From contig OY735219.1 in NCBI GenBank assembly GCA_963457665.1, positions 42,205,214 to 42,269,213 of the forward strand: a stretch of DNA of 64,000 nt, in the 5' to 3' direction. This stretch comes from Thysanoteuthis rhombus (lineage: Eukaryota > Mollusca > Cephalopoda > Oegopsida > Thysanoteuthidae). Below the pieces are notes generated by a model. The model searched no databases. It was not told the origin of the DNA and saw nothing but the letters and a program-made list of their open reading frames with translations. Positions 12,300 through 22,149 of the stretch are shown here, one piece after another. The translations under genes were made by a program, and so were the position numbers. How positions within the stretch are numbered: the stretch's first letter is position 1; each line of letters opens with the position of its first letter.

Positions 12300-12395
12300 G
12301 AAATGGATAGGTAATTCTGGCAGATTAATAGACGGTACCCTAAAGTGGTTACCTTATGGGTTGCAGGTTCAATTCCTGCAGCTGCCCAATTTTGT
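12300..12395 (+). repeat. tRNA-like segment, probable SINE piece
   Basis: GCAGGTTCAATTCCTGC forms a five-pair T-arm with a B-box-like loop, followed by AGCTGCCC that could pair with an upstream GGCAG as an acceptor stem. The D-arm and anticodon region are poor. It is a tRNA-derived SINE or tRNA relic, not a convincing tRNA gene. Confidence 0.45.
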
Positions 12396-12569
12396 TTTAT
12401 TGTTTATTCTATTCAAGTGATACATTCCGATGAAGTTGTCCAGGCCAAGTGACGCGTCCATGATAACAGGAGGTCATTACAGTTAGTTTCAAATAATACA
12501 ACGCCCTCAAAATACGACCGGGAGTGAAAAAAAAAATGGATTTTCTCCGACATTTTGAATGAATCATTC

Positions 12570-12594
12570 ATAGATTCGAGAAAAAAAAAAAAAA

Positions 12595-12641
<47 letters not shown>

Positions 12642-12870
12642 AAAAACGAATGAAGAGGAAATTTAGGAGAAAAAAATGGTGGGGATAAAGATAAAGATAG
12701 AAAAAAGTGAGAAAGAAAGAGGAACGTATAGAGAGAAACAGTGTGAGACGAAGGATATGTTTGAAGAGAAATAGAAAGGGATTGACAGAGACTAGAAAGG
12801 GATCGAGAGAGATTAGAAAGGGATTGACAGAGATTAGAAAGGGATTAACAGAGACTAGAAAAGAGAGCAG
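12570..12870. repeat. (AAAG)n tract and 26-bp purine-rich tandem repeat
   Basis: An A-run and AAAG repeat at 12580-12645 is followed at about 12772-12866 by roughly four diverged units of AGAAAGGGATTGACAGAGAT. The strand is almost pure purine. Confidence 0.85.
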
Positions 12871-13229
12871 GATTCATTGAAGATTAAATCCGAAGAAACG
12901 TATTGCTAACGAAATTATGTTTTTTTTTTTTTCATGAATCTGTCCAGATTTTGTAAAAGCCTGACTAAATTTATTCCATGAGCATAAGAGTTGGAATAAG
13001 CAAAAGAAAGCGTCACGTCTCTCGATGGATACCCACCCAATTGAGTACAACAGACGGTCACGAAGTCATGGTTCCTTTTGTATGTATCAGCTCAGTGATC
13101 CTTACAAGTTTCAAGTCTGGTCGAGACCAGGATTTAATATCTACAAGTTTTTTTTAATGACCAGGATGTAAGTCAATGGAAGGGATACTTCCATCCTTAT
13201 CACACAGCCTATAGTGTATTCAATTAACT

Positions 13230-13325
13230 GCTACGTGGACAGGGATAATGTATTGGTTTGCACGCTTGTCTCACATGCAGAAAGTTCACAGATTGATTCT
13301 CGGTGCGTGCAAAGAGAGTAGAAAA
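13230..13325 (+). repeat. tRNA-derived SINE head
   Basis: TATTGGTTTGCACGCTTGTC resembles a tRNA A-box and D-arm, then CACATGC, then AGATTGATTCTCGG as a degenerate B-box at normal spacing. No stable acceptor stem, hence SINE rather than tRNA gene. Confidence 0.55.
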
Positions 13326-13596
13326 TTCTTCATAAGCATAAACAAACCCTGAAGTGAACAATACGTCTCTGTCCTAAGTTTTACAGAAATCCACGTAATT
13401 GTTCAGTTAAAGAACTTTCGTGAAAATTTTTTTTAGACTTCTTTTCCCGGAAAGTACTCTGTCGTGCAATATTTTAATAATGTATTTTCTAGTAATATCT
13501 ATTACAACCGGTGCTGACCATCACAAATTTTTTAAGGGAGGAAAATGTGTTTGTTCATTATGTTGCAAACAATTTGTTAAAATCGTTATCCGATGT

Positions 13597-13638
13597 AAGG
13601 GAAGTAATTCTAATTTATTCAACAGAATTACTTCCCTT
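13597..13638. repeat. Perfect 15-bp inverted repeat, 12-base loop
   Basis: AAGGGAAGTAATTCT is repeated as its exact reverse complement after 12 bases. It may be the joined termini of a small element or a simple cruciform. Confidence 0.85.
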
Positions 13639-13859
13639 CTAATCACTCATCCCATTGAAATAGCAAAGAAAAGTTGAGTTACTTCCCATGTTACGCACTA
13701 AATAAGATGAATATTTATAGCGAGTAAAAAAATTTTTGCACATATTTGTGCTTGTATCTCGCTTTTTTGGAAGAGAATTTTTTTTCTTTCAAAACATTCT
13801 GATTTGTTGTTTTTTTTGATTTGATTTGTAATTATCATATTCCTTTCTAAAGTTATTCA

Positions 13860-14400
13860 GTTTTAGCTTCTATTATTTCTCGGTATTAATCCAATAAATC
13901 GACCATTGTTGACAATGCTTTGTGAGAAGAGCCCCCTTTTTGAATATTTTCTGCAGTGTTGTTCAAATATTTTATTTCTGTTCCTTGTATTCATTATAAA
14001 GAATTTCATTGTTGGGATGTTGCCAATGCCTTTTAGTATTTTGAATGTTTCTATCATGTCTTCTTTTGTTCTCCTTCTAATGTTATTACTTTTATTCTTT
14101 CTGAGTCTTTCTTCTTAGGAAAGTTTTTTCTCGGTTCTGGAACAAGTCTTTTCTCTGATATTTTCCAATTTTTGGTACCATTTTTAGAATGTGGGGATCA
14201 TGTTTGCACTGAATGTTCTAATTGGAATCTTATGTTAGTTGTGTATAATATTTCAAATGATTCTATGTCAAGGAATTCGAATCTACTTTTTATTATTTCA
14301 CTTAGTTTTGCAGACTTTTTAGTAATTTTTGATATATGGTTATGGATTTGTAGTTTTATTTTTTGTTTTGATTATGCGGATGGTTTTTCCTTAGATTCTA
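13860..14400 (-). pseudogene. Jockey/CR1-like retrotransposon, C-terminal fragment
   Basis: Minus-strand translation gives MIETFKILKGIGNIP, the RR.DMIE.FKI.KG block of these elements, followed by a TR-rich stretch and GLFSQSIVNNGRFIGL, a decayed FFS.RVV..WN.LP block. Farther upstream on that strand (about 14260-14180) residues such as WSPHSKN recall the LEY...WSP block. Stops interrupt all of it. Together with the copy at 9980-10541 it shows the family repeatedly left C-terminal ends here. Confidence 0.7.
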
Positions 14401-14408
14401 CTTTTTGG

Positions 14409-14410
<2 letters not shown>

Positions 14411-14496
<86 letters not shown>
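14411..14496. repeat. (TA)n microsatellite
   Basis: TA tract of about 86 bases next to the Jockey/CR1-like relic. Confidence 0.97.
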
Positions 14497-14499
<3 letters not shown>

Positions 14500-14723
14500 T
14501 GGGTAATCAACAGACTGCTGTTTCGTTGTATTACATTCAGTGTGGTTATAGATTATCCATTATCCCATCAAGTACCACGAGGCCGGATTGAAACCTTATC
14601 TACAGACCCAGAGGCTGGTATCCTCCCTCTACTCTACTGTGAGGTTGAATTCAAGCGATATATTTATTTATCGTATATATTCCTCATCCACGAGAATGCT
14701 CCATTCCATGTTGGAAGGGCATT

Positions 14724-14912
<189 letters not shown>

Positions 14913-14921
14913 TATCTAAAT

Positions 14922-15236
<315 letters not shown>

Positions 15237-15655
15237 TCTCATTGAGAATGGTTTTGTCATTCTTGTGGCGAAATTGAATATCATTTTCTATGATATGCTA
15301 CAAGTATCAGTTCGTTCGCCGAAAAGAAAGACAAATAAATATAGTAATTCTCACTGTAATACTAAGGATGTCATTAAAACTGTATGTATTACAAATACGC
15401 TAAGAGAACAAAACAATGTTTTTGCTTAAAAAACCCAAAACAAAACCAAACAAGAGCCATAAGTTCAACGATGCATATCATCTATGGTTGTAGTAGCAGT
15501 CGGAGGAGGAAAAGCAAGAAGTCTTTCTTTTATTCTCAGGCCTGTGAAATATTGTTTTTTGTTTTTTTAAAATACAAAACTGCAGACCTCGGATATTCTA
15601 TCATGATATCATTTGCTGCTGGTAACAAAATTGAGCAGAAGTGATGTTATTCCAG

Positions 15656-15681
15656 TGACGTCACACTTTTTATTGACGTCA
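15656..15681. promoter_or_regulatory. Two perfect CRE-type sites (TGACGTCA)
   Basis: The 8-base palindrome TGACGTCA occurs at 15656-15663 and 15674-15681, 18 bases apart, each followed by CAC. A decayed third copy (TGACATAAC) follows. Two exact copies so close, 210 bases upstream of a PGRP exon, could mark an internal promoter or enhancer bound by CREB/ATF factors. The repetition of GTGACGTCACAC-like units could equally be simple duplication. Confidence 0.4.
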
Positions 15682-15893
15682 CACATTTTAATGACATAAC
15701 ACCTTCTTCCTATTTCAGTTGTCATAACATAAATGAGACTGACAGACCGACCTGCAAGTGTGATCTAGAGATTTTTTCCGAAGAGATGTTGCAGTCAAGC
15801 AAAAATAAGAAAAATTTTACGTTAAATATACATGATTCATGTATGTTTCATTATTGTGGATATCTAACAAAAAATGTTATTTTATAATTGCAG

Positions 15894-16097
15894 CTTCTAC
15901 ATTCCAACACAGTTGTGACAATGTGTGTTTAGTATCCCGGGCTGAATGGTTAGCAGCTCCACCCAAGGATACGGAAACCATGCGCACCCCCGTCGGAATT
16001 GTATTCATCCATCATTCAGCTCTAGATCACTGTTTCCATTTTCAAAATTGTAGTAAAGAAGTTAAGCAGATTCAAAATATTCACATGGATGGAAATG
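15894..16097 (+). CDS. PGRP: Peptidoglycan recognition protein, first PGRP-domain exon
   Basis: The acceptor TTATAATTGCAG and donor GTAAGTTC bound a 204-base exon in phase 1 at both ends. It encodes the N-terminal part of a PGRP (amidase_2-like) domain: a Cys-containing lead (HSCDNVC), LVSRAEWLAAPP, the TPVGIVFIHHSA strand whose first His is the expected zinc ligand, the C-x5-C disulfide loop (HCFHFQNC) and KQIQNIHMDGN. PGRPs bind bacterial peptidoglycan in innate immunity, either at the surface or secreted. The upstream partner may be the membrane exon at 5937-6161. An alternative unspliced start exists in frame at 15839 (ATG TAT GTT...), but it would read through the pyrimidine tract and gives a poor signal peptide, so I prefer splicing. 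Confidence 0.93.
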
Positions 16098-16369
16098 GTA
16101 AGTTCAGTTTTGATAGCATATCTTACCCATTTGATAATGCAGATCTTCTTACGATTACCAGACTACACTCCAATAATCAAAATCTGTACAGAGTTGTAGA
16201 TATAAGTGAAGTTTCTCTATAGTATAAAATAGTAACCCTCTGACATTTGTTTTCCTTTTGTTAAACACTACAGGTTATAATCAAGTAAAAGCTCACCTCT
16301 GAAAAAAGTAAATAAATATTTTATTACATTTCCCCGAAGTCAGCTTGAGGGGAGGTAGCGAAAAGCACC

Positions 16370-18350
16370 CAGAAGGTCGATATGTTTTACTTGATTGTCG
16401 ACATTTTGGATTTTACAGCATATATTTCACAATGGGTCGGATTCACTATGTATTTTATTTGAAAGTATTTGTAGATTAACCAGACTACATATTTTTTAAA
16501 ACAAAATAATGTTGCGCAGACACCTACATAGCCAGCATCTTGGATTTTCAAAATAGCTACCATAAAATTTATGTTTTGTTCTATTTGTCAGGTTCACTAT
16601 GTATTTTTGTTCGAAGTCTTTGTGAATTAGACAAACTATACTTATTTGGAATTTTCAGCGCATCGGAATTATAAGAATAACGTTTTTATTTGCCTAGAAA
16701 CCTACATGGTCGCCATTTCGGATTTTCGAAATTGCCATCGTAAAATACACAATGCGCACTATTGTTCCAATTTCTATTCCTCTATTTGATTATAATGACT
16801 GTATATATGGCCATAAATGGTGGATTGGGCTCGTAATGTGGAAAGATGATTGTTAAGATTCTATGATCTAAATACTTGTTGCTCAACAACTGTTATTTGT
16901 TGGGTCCCAGAAACAATTCTGTACAAATGACACACCAAACACAGTATCAAGGAGAAAGAATAACCTTCAGGACAGTGACATTAAAAAACTAGAAAAAAAC
17001 AAACTAGAAATGAAGTTATGTCATGTGATCTAATTTTAAATAATATGTTATGTAATACAGGTTTAAATAGTATAGATAAATGCAATAAGGTAAGTTCTCA
17101 ATTTTTATTGAGTACGTGTACAATTGTGTTCATCTTATTCTATAAGTGTTCAGCTTATTCCAAGTTTCAGATGATGTTTATGTAATCCCAGGGGTCCACA
17201 GATCCCAGTTTCGAAACCACTGGTATAAATTAAGTTCCAGAAAGCCCAACTAACTTTCAGATGATGTTTACGAAACAAAAAGTTCATATTGGGCATGCTC
17301 AGAAAACCAGAAAGTTATATGTTAGATTGTTCAAAGCGAAAAAATGTCAAAAGTTCAAATGGTATTATTCCAGGCTCTACTCCTTGTACAATTTCCAAAC
17401 TTGGTAATTTGTTTAACAGACGCATTTAGTTTTTGAAAATTTGATATTTTTCCTGTTTGTTCATTTTGAGGTTTGGCTGAAATACTGATCACCGGTCAAA
17501 CTAGATTGAATGGGTAGTGAACTTAACAGTGCAAAATATGTATATATAAGTAATAAAGATGTATCATAAATGTAAAGATAATGGATTCAAATGACTATTT
17601 ATCAATTTTCTATGATAAGCACTTCTTTAAAGTCTTCTTTATTCCTTGGTTCCGAAAACATTGAATTATCCTATTTAATTACTTTTGTGGGCAGACTAGC
17701 GCAAATTATTTATTATATGTCGACTATTTTGAAAATCCAAAATAGCAACCGTGCTGGTGTCGTGAAAATGCCAAACATTAACCCGTTTATTCCTTATGCT
17801 CTGAACATTCAATTTGAATAAAAATTCATTGTGAACCCTCCAGTGCCAAACGTGTATTTTATGTAATAATGTTATATCACAAATGTAAATATAAAACTTT
17901 CAATTACATCTTTACTGATTTTCTATAATGCTGAGCAATATTTTGATTTGATTTGAATCCCTCTATCGAATCCTTTGTCTCAGAGAAATACAGGATTTTT
18001 ACGCTGACTAGAAGTTAAGATTCATCTATTTTCGGTGGTGATTTTGAAAATCCACGATGTTGGCAATGCATTCGTCTACACAAACATAATTCTTTTGATC
18101 TCCCATGCTCCAGAGATTCCAAAAATGTATAATTTAGCTGATTCACAAAAATTTTGAACGAAAATATAAAGTGAACCTGACTAACTGTGCAAAATATGCA
18201 TTTGATAGTAGCCATTTTGAAAAACCCAAAATGGATGCAAGTGTTTGCGCAAATGCCAACGTTGGTTTTCAGATTCACCATCTTCTGGACATTCAAAAAT
18301 TGTATAGTTATGCTAATCCCCCCAAACTTTATACAAAACCAATTTTTTGA
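16370..18350. repeat. Diverged repeat units with CCATTTTGGATTTTC core
   Basis: At least five units recur at about 16395-16540, 16540-16680, 16705-16760, 17720-17830 and 18030-18330. They share the box CATTTTGGATTTTCAAAAT in either strand, then ACCATAAAATNNATG-like and GGTTCACTATGTATTTTNNT-like sequence. Spacing is about 190 bases in the left cluster. No coding potential is seen. Confidence 0.65.
17185..17228 (-). mobile_element. hAT-like terminal sequence
   Basis: On the minus strand it starts CAGTGGTTTCGAAACTGGGA and continues TCTGTGGACCCC, the usual look of non-autonomous hAT ends. A similar end lies at 59394. The other terminus and target duplication were not identified. Confidence 0.45.
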
Positions 18351-18386
18351 ACACAGAGAAACTGAATATGTTCTTGGTCTGTTTAT

Positions 18387-18592
18387 TCTATCTATTTGAC
18401 AGTTTTGTTTATTTGACAATTTCGTCTATATGTCAGTTTTGTCTATCTGACAATTTCATCTATGTGATAGCTTTGTCTATTTGACAGTATTGCCTGTTTG
18501 ACAGTATTGTCTATTTGACAGTATTGTCTGACAATTACATCTCTATGACAGTCTTGTCTATTTGACGACTTCATCTTTGTAACAATTTTGAC
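18387..18592. repeat. 17-bp minisatellite, about 12 units
   Basis: Units of GTCTATTTGACAGTTTT with substitutions (for example TTGACAATTTCATCTAT) run through the stretch. It is inside the PGRP intron. Confidence 0.9.
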
Positions 18593-19000
18593 TTTATGGT
18601 TATACATCGAAATATAAAGCAGAAAAGTTTGAGAAAAACTACCAAAGAAAGAATGAATAAATCTGGTTGAATTTTACTGAGAGACAGTGACTACAGGGGA
18701 CAAGAGTGGATCATTAAAAGCTCTTAACATTCAACATGACTTAAACGTAAAAATATATGAATGAAAAAGGACAAAATGACGTTTTATAACATTTGGGAGT
18801 GAAACTGGCCACATTGATTTTTTTCTATTTTGAGGTGCTGAAAATAAATTGACTGACAACAAAGTAATTCACAATAAATTGACCCACAAGAATACTACTT
18901 ATATATATTAAACAGAAAATTATTTTCATGATATTTTTTTAGATTGTCAACTTTATAAAACAAAAATAAATTTTTAATTTCCTTTTTTTTATCTTTATAG

Positions 19001-19338
19001 GTTGGTCAGACATAGGCTATAATTTTATTATTGGTGAAGACGGACGAGTTTATGAAGGTCGAGGTTGGGATAGAGTTGGGGCTCACACCCGAGGTTTCAA
19101 TGACAAGTCCGTATCGATGACAATGATTGGCAACTACAATAGTAGGTTACCCTATGAGAAGTCACTGAAAGCCTTGAAAAACATCATTGCCTGTGGCGTT
19201 GCCCTGGGGAAAGTGAAATATGACTATCATCTCTACGGTCATCGAGATGCCAGCAACACCAACAGTCCTGGCGATAAACTGTATGCTCTCATTAAAACAT
19301 GGCCGCATTTTGATAGCAACAAGAAAATAAATGACTGA
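19001..19338 (+). CDS. PGRP: Peptidoglycan recognition protein, terminal exon; non-amidase type
   Basis: Starts after TTTATAG in phase 1 and ends at TGA 19336-19338. It encodes [41 protein letters not shown], the CGVALGKV helix region, [17 protein letters not shown] and TWPHF, a full match to the second half of a PGRP domain of usual length. The Tyr in GYNF and the His in GHRD match zinc ligands. The position that carries Cys in catalytic amidases (T..CPG) is Ser here (TNSPG), as in recognition-type PGRPs, so the protein should bind but not cleave peptidoglycan. The protein ends 11 residues after WPHF without a tail. AATAAA signals follow at 19402 and 19457. Confidence 0.95.
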
Positions 19339-19344
19339 GCAGAA

Positions 19345-19745
19345 ACTCAAGAACGAAGGAAATACTGAAAGGAAGGAAGATAAAAAGGAAAGGAAAAGTA
19401 AAATAAACAATTGTAAAAAGAACCAAAAGATTGGAATGAAAGCAGAATAATGGATGAATAAATCTGAAATGGAGAATACATGAATGAATAAACTAATCAA
19501 TGAAAAAAAAGGCGAAGAAAAGAAAAGAAAGAAGTGAAAAGAAAAAGGAAATGATGAACAAACGTTGAACAGGGAAAGGAATGAAGGAAAATAAGAAAAT
19601 ATGATGAAGAAAACAGTTGACAAAAAGGGACAGAGAGAGGAAGAGGAAAAGATTGTGCGTGAGAAAGAGAAAGAGGGAAGAGTGAAAGTGTGAGATTGAA
19701 AGAGAGGTTCTATGTGTAAGAGGGAGAATGTATTTGTGAGAGAGT
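19345..19745. other. Purine-rich 3' flank of the PGRP gene
   Basis: Nearly all A and G on the + strand, with two AATAAA motifs at 19402 and 19457 that could serve as polyadenylation signals. The Phe/Ser-rich minus-strand open frame at 19162-19623 is the complement of this tract and of the PGRP exon and is not a gene. Confidence 0.65.
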
Positions 19746-19767
19746 TATATAAAGAGGAATAGTGTAT

Positions 19768-20068
<301 letters not shown>

Positions 20069-20129
20069 GGAGAATATCTGTGTGAGAGAGATACATGTAT
20101 AGAGAGAAATTGCATTATTATTATTTCTT

Positions 20130-20133
<4 letters not shown>

Positions 20134-20207
<74 letters not shown>

Positions 20208-20218
20208 ATATATATATA
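20134..20218. repeat. (TA)n microsatellite
   Basis: TA tract with one TTTA interruption. Confidence 0.95.
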
Positions 20219-20244
20219 ATATATTCGATAAATTCAAGATTTTT

Positions 20245-20360
20245 ACTATGTCATCAGAAGATAAAATTCTATTTTTACTAAGTCAGTTGCGTCTCTTACC
20301 GTAACAGCATTTTACTACATCTTCAGAACATAAAATTCTATTTTTACTACGTCAGCTACA
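20245..20360. repeat. Two tandem copies of a 70-90 bp unit
   Basis: ATAAAATTCTATTTTTACTA followed by a GTCAG box occurs at about 20263 and 20331. It looks like a local duplication. Confidence 0.6.
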
Positions 20361-20511
20361 CCCCTTTATGTGACCGTACAAACACACATTACTGATCATT
20401 ATGTATGGATTAACTTGGCAATATCTGAGTCTATTGATCGAAATATTGAAAAAAATGCTTGAATTGTCCATTTTGGTGGAAGTAACTCTTGATATTACTA
20501 AAACCTAAACC

Positions 20512-20514
<3 letters not shown>

Positions 20515-20588
<74 letters not shown>
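20515..20588. repeat. (TA)n microsatellite
   Basis: TA tract of about 74 bases immediately left of the R4/foldback region. Confidence 0.97.
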
Positions 20589-20589
<1 letters not shown>

Positions 20590-20590
<1 letters not shown>

Positions 20591-20720
20591 TTTACTCCTC
20601 GCTTTTTGAAAGTTCGCTCTATGTCACTTTTTGGTTCTTACGAAAAAAATTCGAAAAGCAAAACGAGCGTTTGTTTCACAGCGAGCCGTTAAAATCACTT
20701 GAGTCTCAATTTTTATCATT
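20590..20720 (+). repeat. Repeat family R4
   Basis: TTTTTGAAAGTTCGCTCTAT, then an A-rich block with AAAAGCAAAACGAGCG and GTTTGTTTCACAGCGAGC match the reverse complement of 44560-44715 in order. It is non-coding. Confidence 0.65.
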
Positions 20721-20724
20721 ATCG

Positions 20725-20900
20725 ACCAAGGTTGCCATTTCGACCAGAAGGGGAGATGGTCCGAGCTTTATCTTAGAGACTTACCCAATACAGGCATTGA
20801 ATAGCGTGGAATTTGGAAATCGGTCGAATCTCGATACTAAAAATTGAATGCAAAAACACGAGAATGAAAATAGAATGTGGCTTGGCTAAAATTTTGAAAG

Positions 20901-20982
<82 letters not shown>

Positions 20983-21085
20983 CTTTCTAAAATTCGAAGC
21001 CATTCTAATACCTGTTTTTGGATGAGTCTCTAAAATAAAGCTCGGGTCGTCTCACTGTCTGGCCAAATTTAGCAACCCTGGCTTA
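20725..21085. mobile_element. Foldback/MITE-like element with (TA)n centre
   Basis: Left arm 20727-20815 and right arm 20988-21083 are inverted copies. Shared inner blocks include CCGAGCTTTATCTTAGAGAC paired with a reverse-complement copy, AAGGTTGCCA near the left end and GCAACCCTGG near the right. About 80 bases of TA repeats (20902-20980) lie between the arms. It has no coding capacity, and the arms differ by about one quarter, so it is old. Confidence 0.75.
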
Positions 21086-21089
21086 GATT

Positions 21090-22045
21090 AACATTTTTCA
21101 ATTACTTTTACCTGTTTGAAATCTAAATAATTAACACTTATTTTCTTATTTGACCCAACCATAAGTATTGAGGCATTTGAGATGAAGAAATTTATTATGT
21201 TCATTCATCATCATCGCGTGAACGTGGCAAGATTGAAGAAATTTCAGATTTTTGAGATTTTATAGTTCTAGATATGAACGTTAATTTTCTGCATGAAATC
21301 GAGACCTAAGAAATAAAAAATCTGGCAAAGATCATTATATCACAATGACTTTTCAGAAATTTCGACCAAAATATTCACAAGCTTTTTAGATAGATTTATT
21401 ATCCTTCCATTTTATTCAATTATTTATCTATTTGAGAGAGAGAAGACATGTTTAGCTCTTGCATGACCAACGAAACAGTGAAACCAATCGGTTCTTAAAA
21501 ATCAAATCACATTTTTTCCCCGTTTGAAGAGAGAACGTTTTCCTTCACCTGTATGGAAATAAATAAAATAGGATCACGAAATACTCACAGTAGGAAAAAT
21601 TAATGCTATGACACTTACAGAAGAGAAGTGTTATTTTAAACAAGCGCAAACACTACTACAACGTTCAATTATAAAAAAAATACTGTATATAGTAATCTAC
21701 TCTAACATTTCAATCTTTTCCTTCGTCTTGTTCAACAAATAGGATTTTCTAAATGTTGGATGACGAAATAAAATGAGAATGGAATCAGGGATTTGCTAAA
21801 AGAATTAAAATGACGCATGCCAGATAAGCAAAGCTCGATTATAACATCGGGGCTTAGTTTGTCTGCTAAGATTTTTCTAAAAGTAATGTAATCTTCCTAA
21901 AATTGATTTTACACTTCATCAAGACAGACAGTACCTTACGAGACTGGACGTGCGCATGCGTGTATCCACTCACACATACACACACACATGGGTTTCATTC
22001 ATTGTCAGAGGGTAGCGTTCTCTATCGCTAGTTACACACACATAC
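21090..22045. other. Non-coding stretch, nothing recognised
   Basis: AT-rich, stops in all frames, no repeat structure noticed. Confidence 0.6.
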
Positions 22046-22046
22046 A

Positions 22047-22049
<3 letters not shown>

Positions 22050-22125
<76 letters not shown>

Positions 22126-22145
22126 ATGTATATATGTGTGTGTCT
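22050..22145. repeat. (TA)n-(TG)n compound microsatellite
   Basis: TA tract to about 22078, then TG repeats to about 22120 with a decayed tail. Confidence 0.95.
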
Positions 22146-22149
22146 GTAA

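Larger units (their letters stand above)
16098..19000 (+). other. PGRP intron (2.9 kb)
   Basis: Begins GTAAGT and ends TTTATAG. The flanking exons join in phase 1 through a Gly codon in the conserved [11 protein letters not shown] stretch. The intron contains diverged repeat units, a hAT-like terminus and a 17-bp minisatellite, listed separately. Confidence 0.92.

Noticed and set aside
12300..12395. Functional tRNA gene
   Set aside because: Only the T-arm is convincing; D-arm and anticodon stem do not form. The same reasoning applies at 700-792, 13230-13325, 47582-47650 and 60905-61045.
15839..15893. In-frame ATG start for the PGRP exon without splicing
   Set aside because: The segment runs through a good pyrimidine tract and acceptor and encodes a charged, poor signal peptide. 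It is kept only as an alternative in the exon entry.
19162..19623. 153-codon minus-strand frame rich in Phe and Ser
   Set aside because: Antisense of the PGRP exon and of its purine-rich 3' flank.
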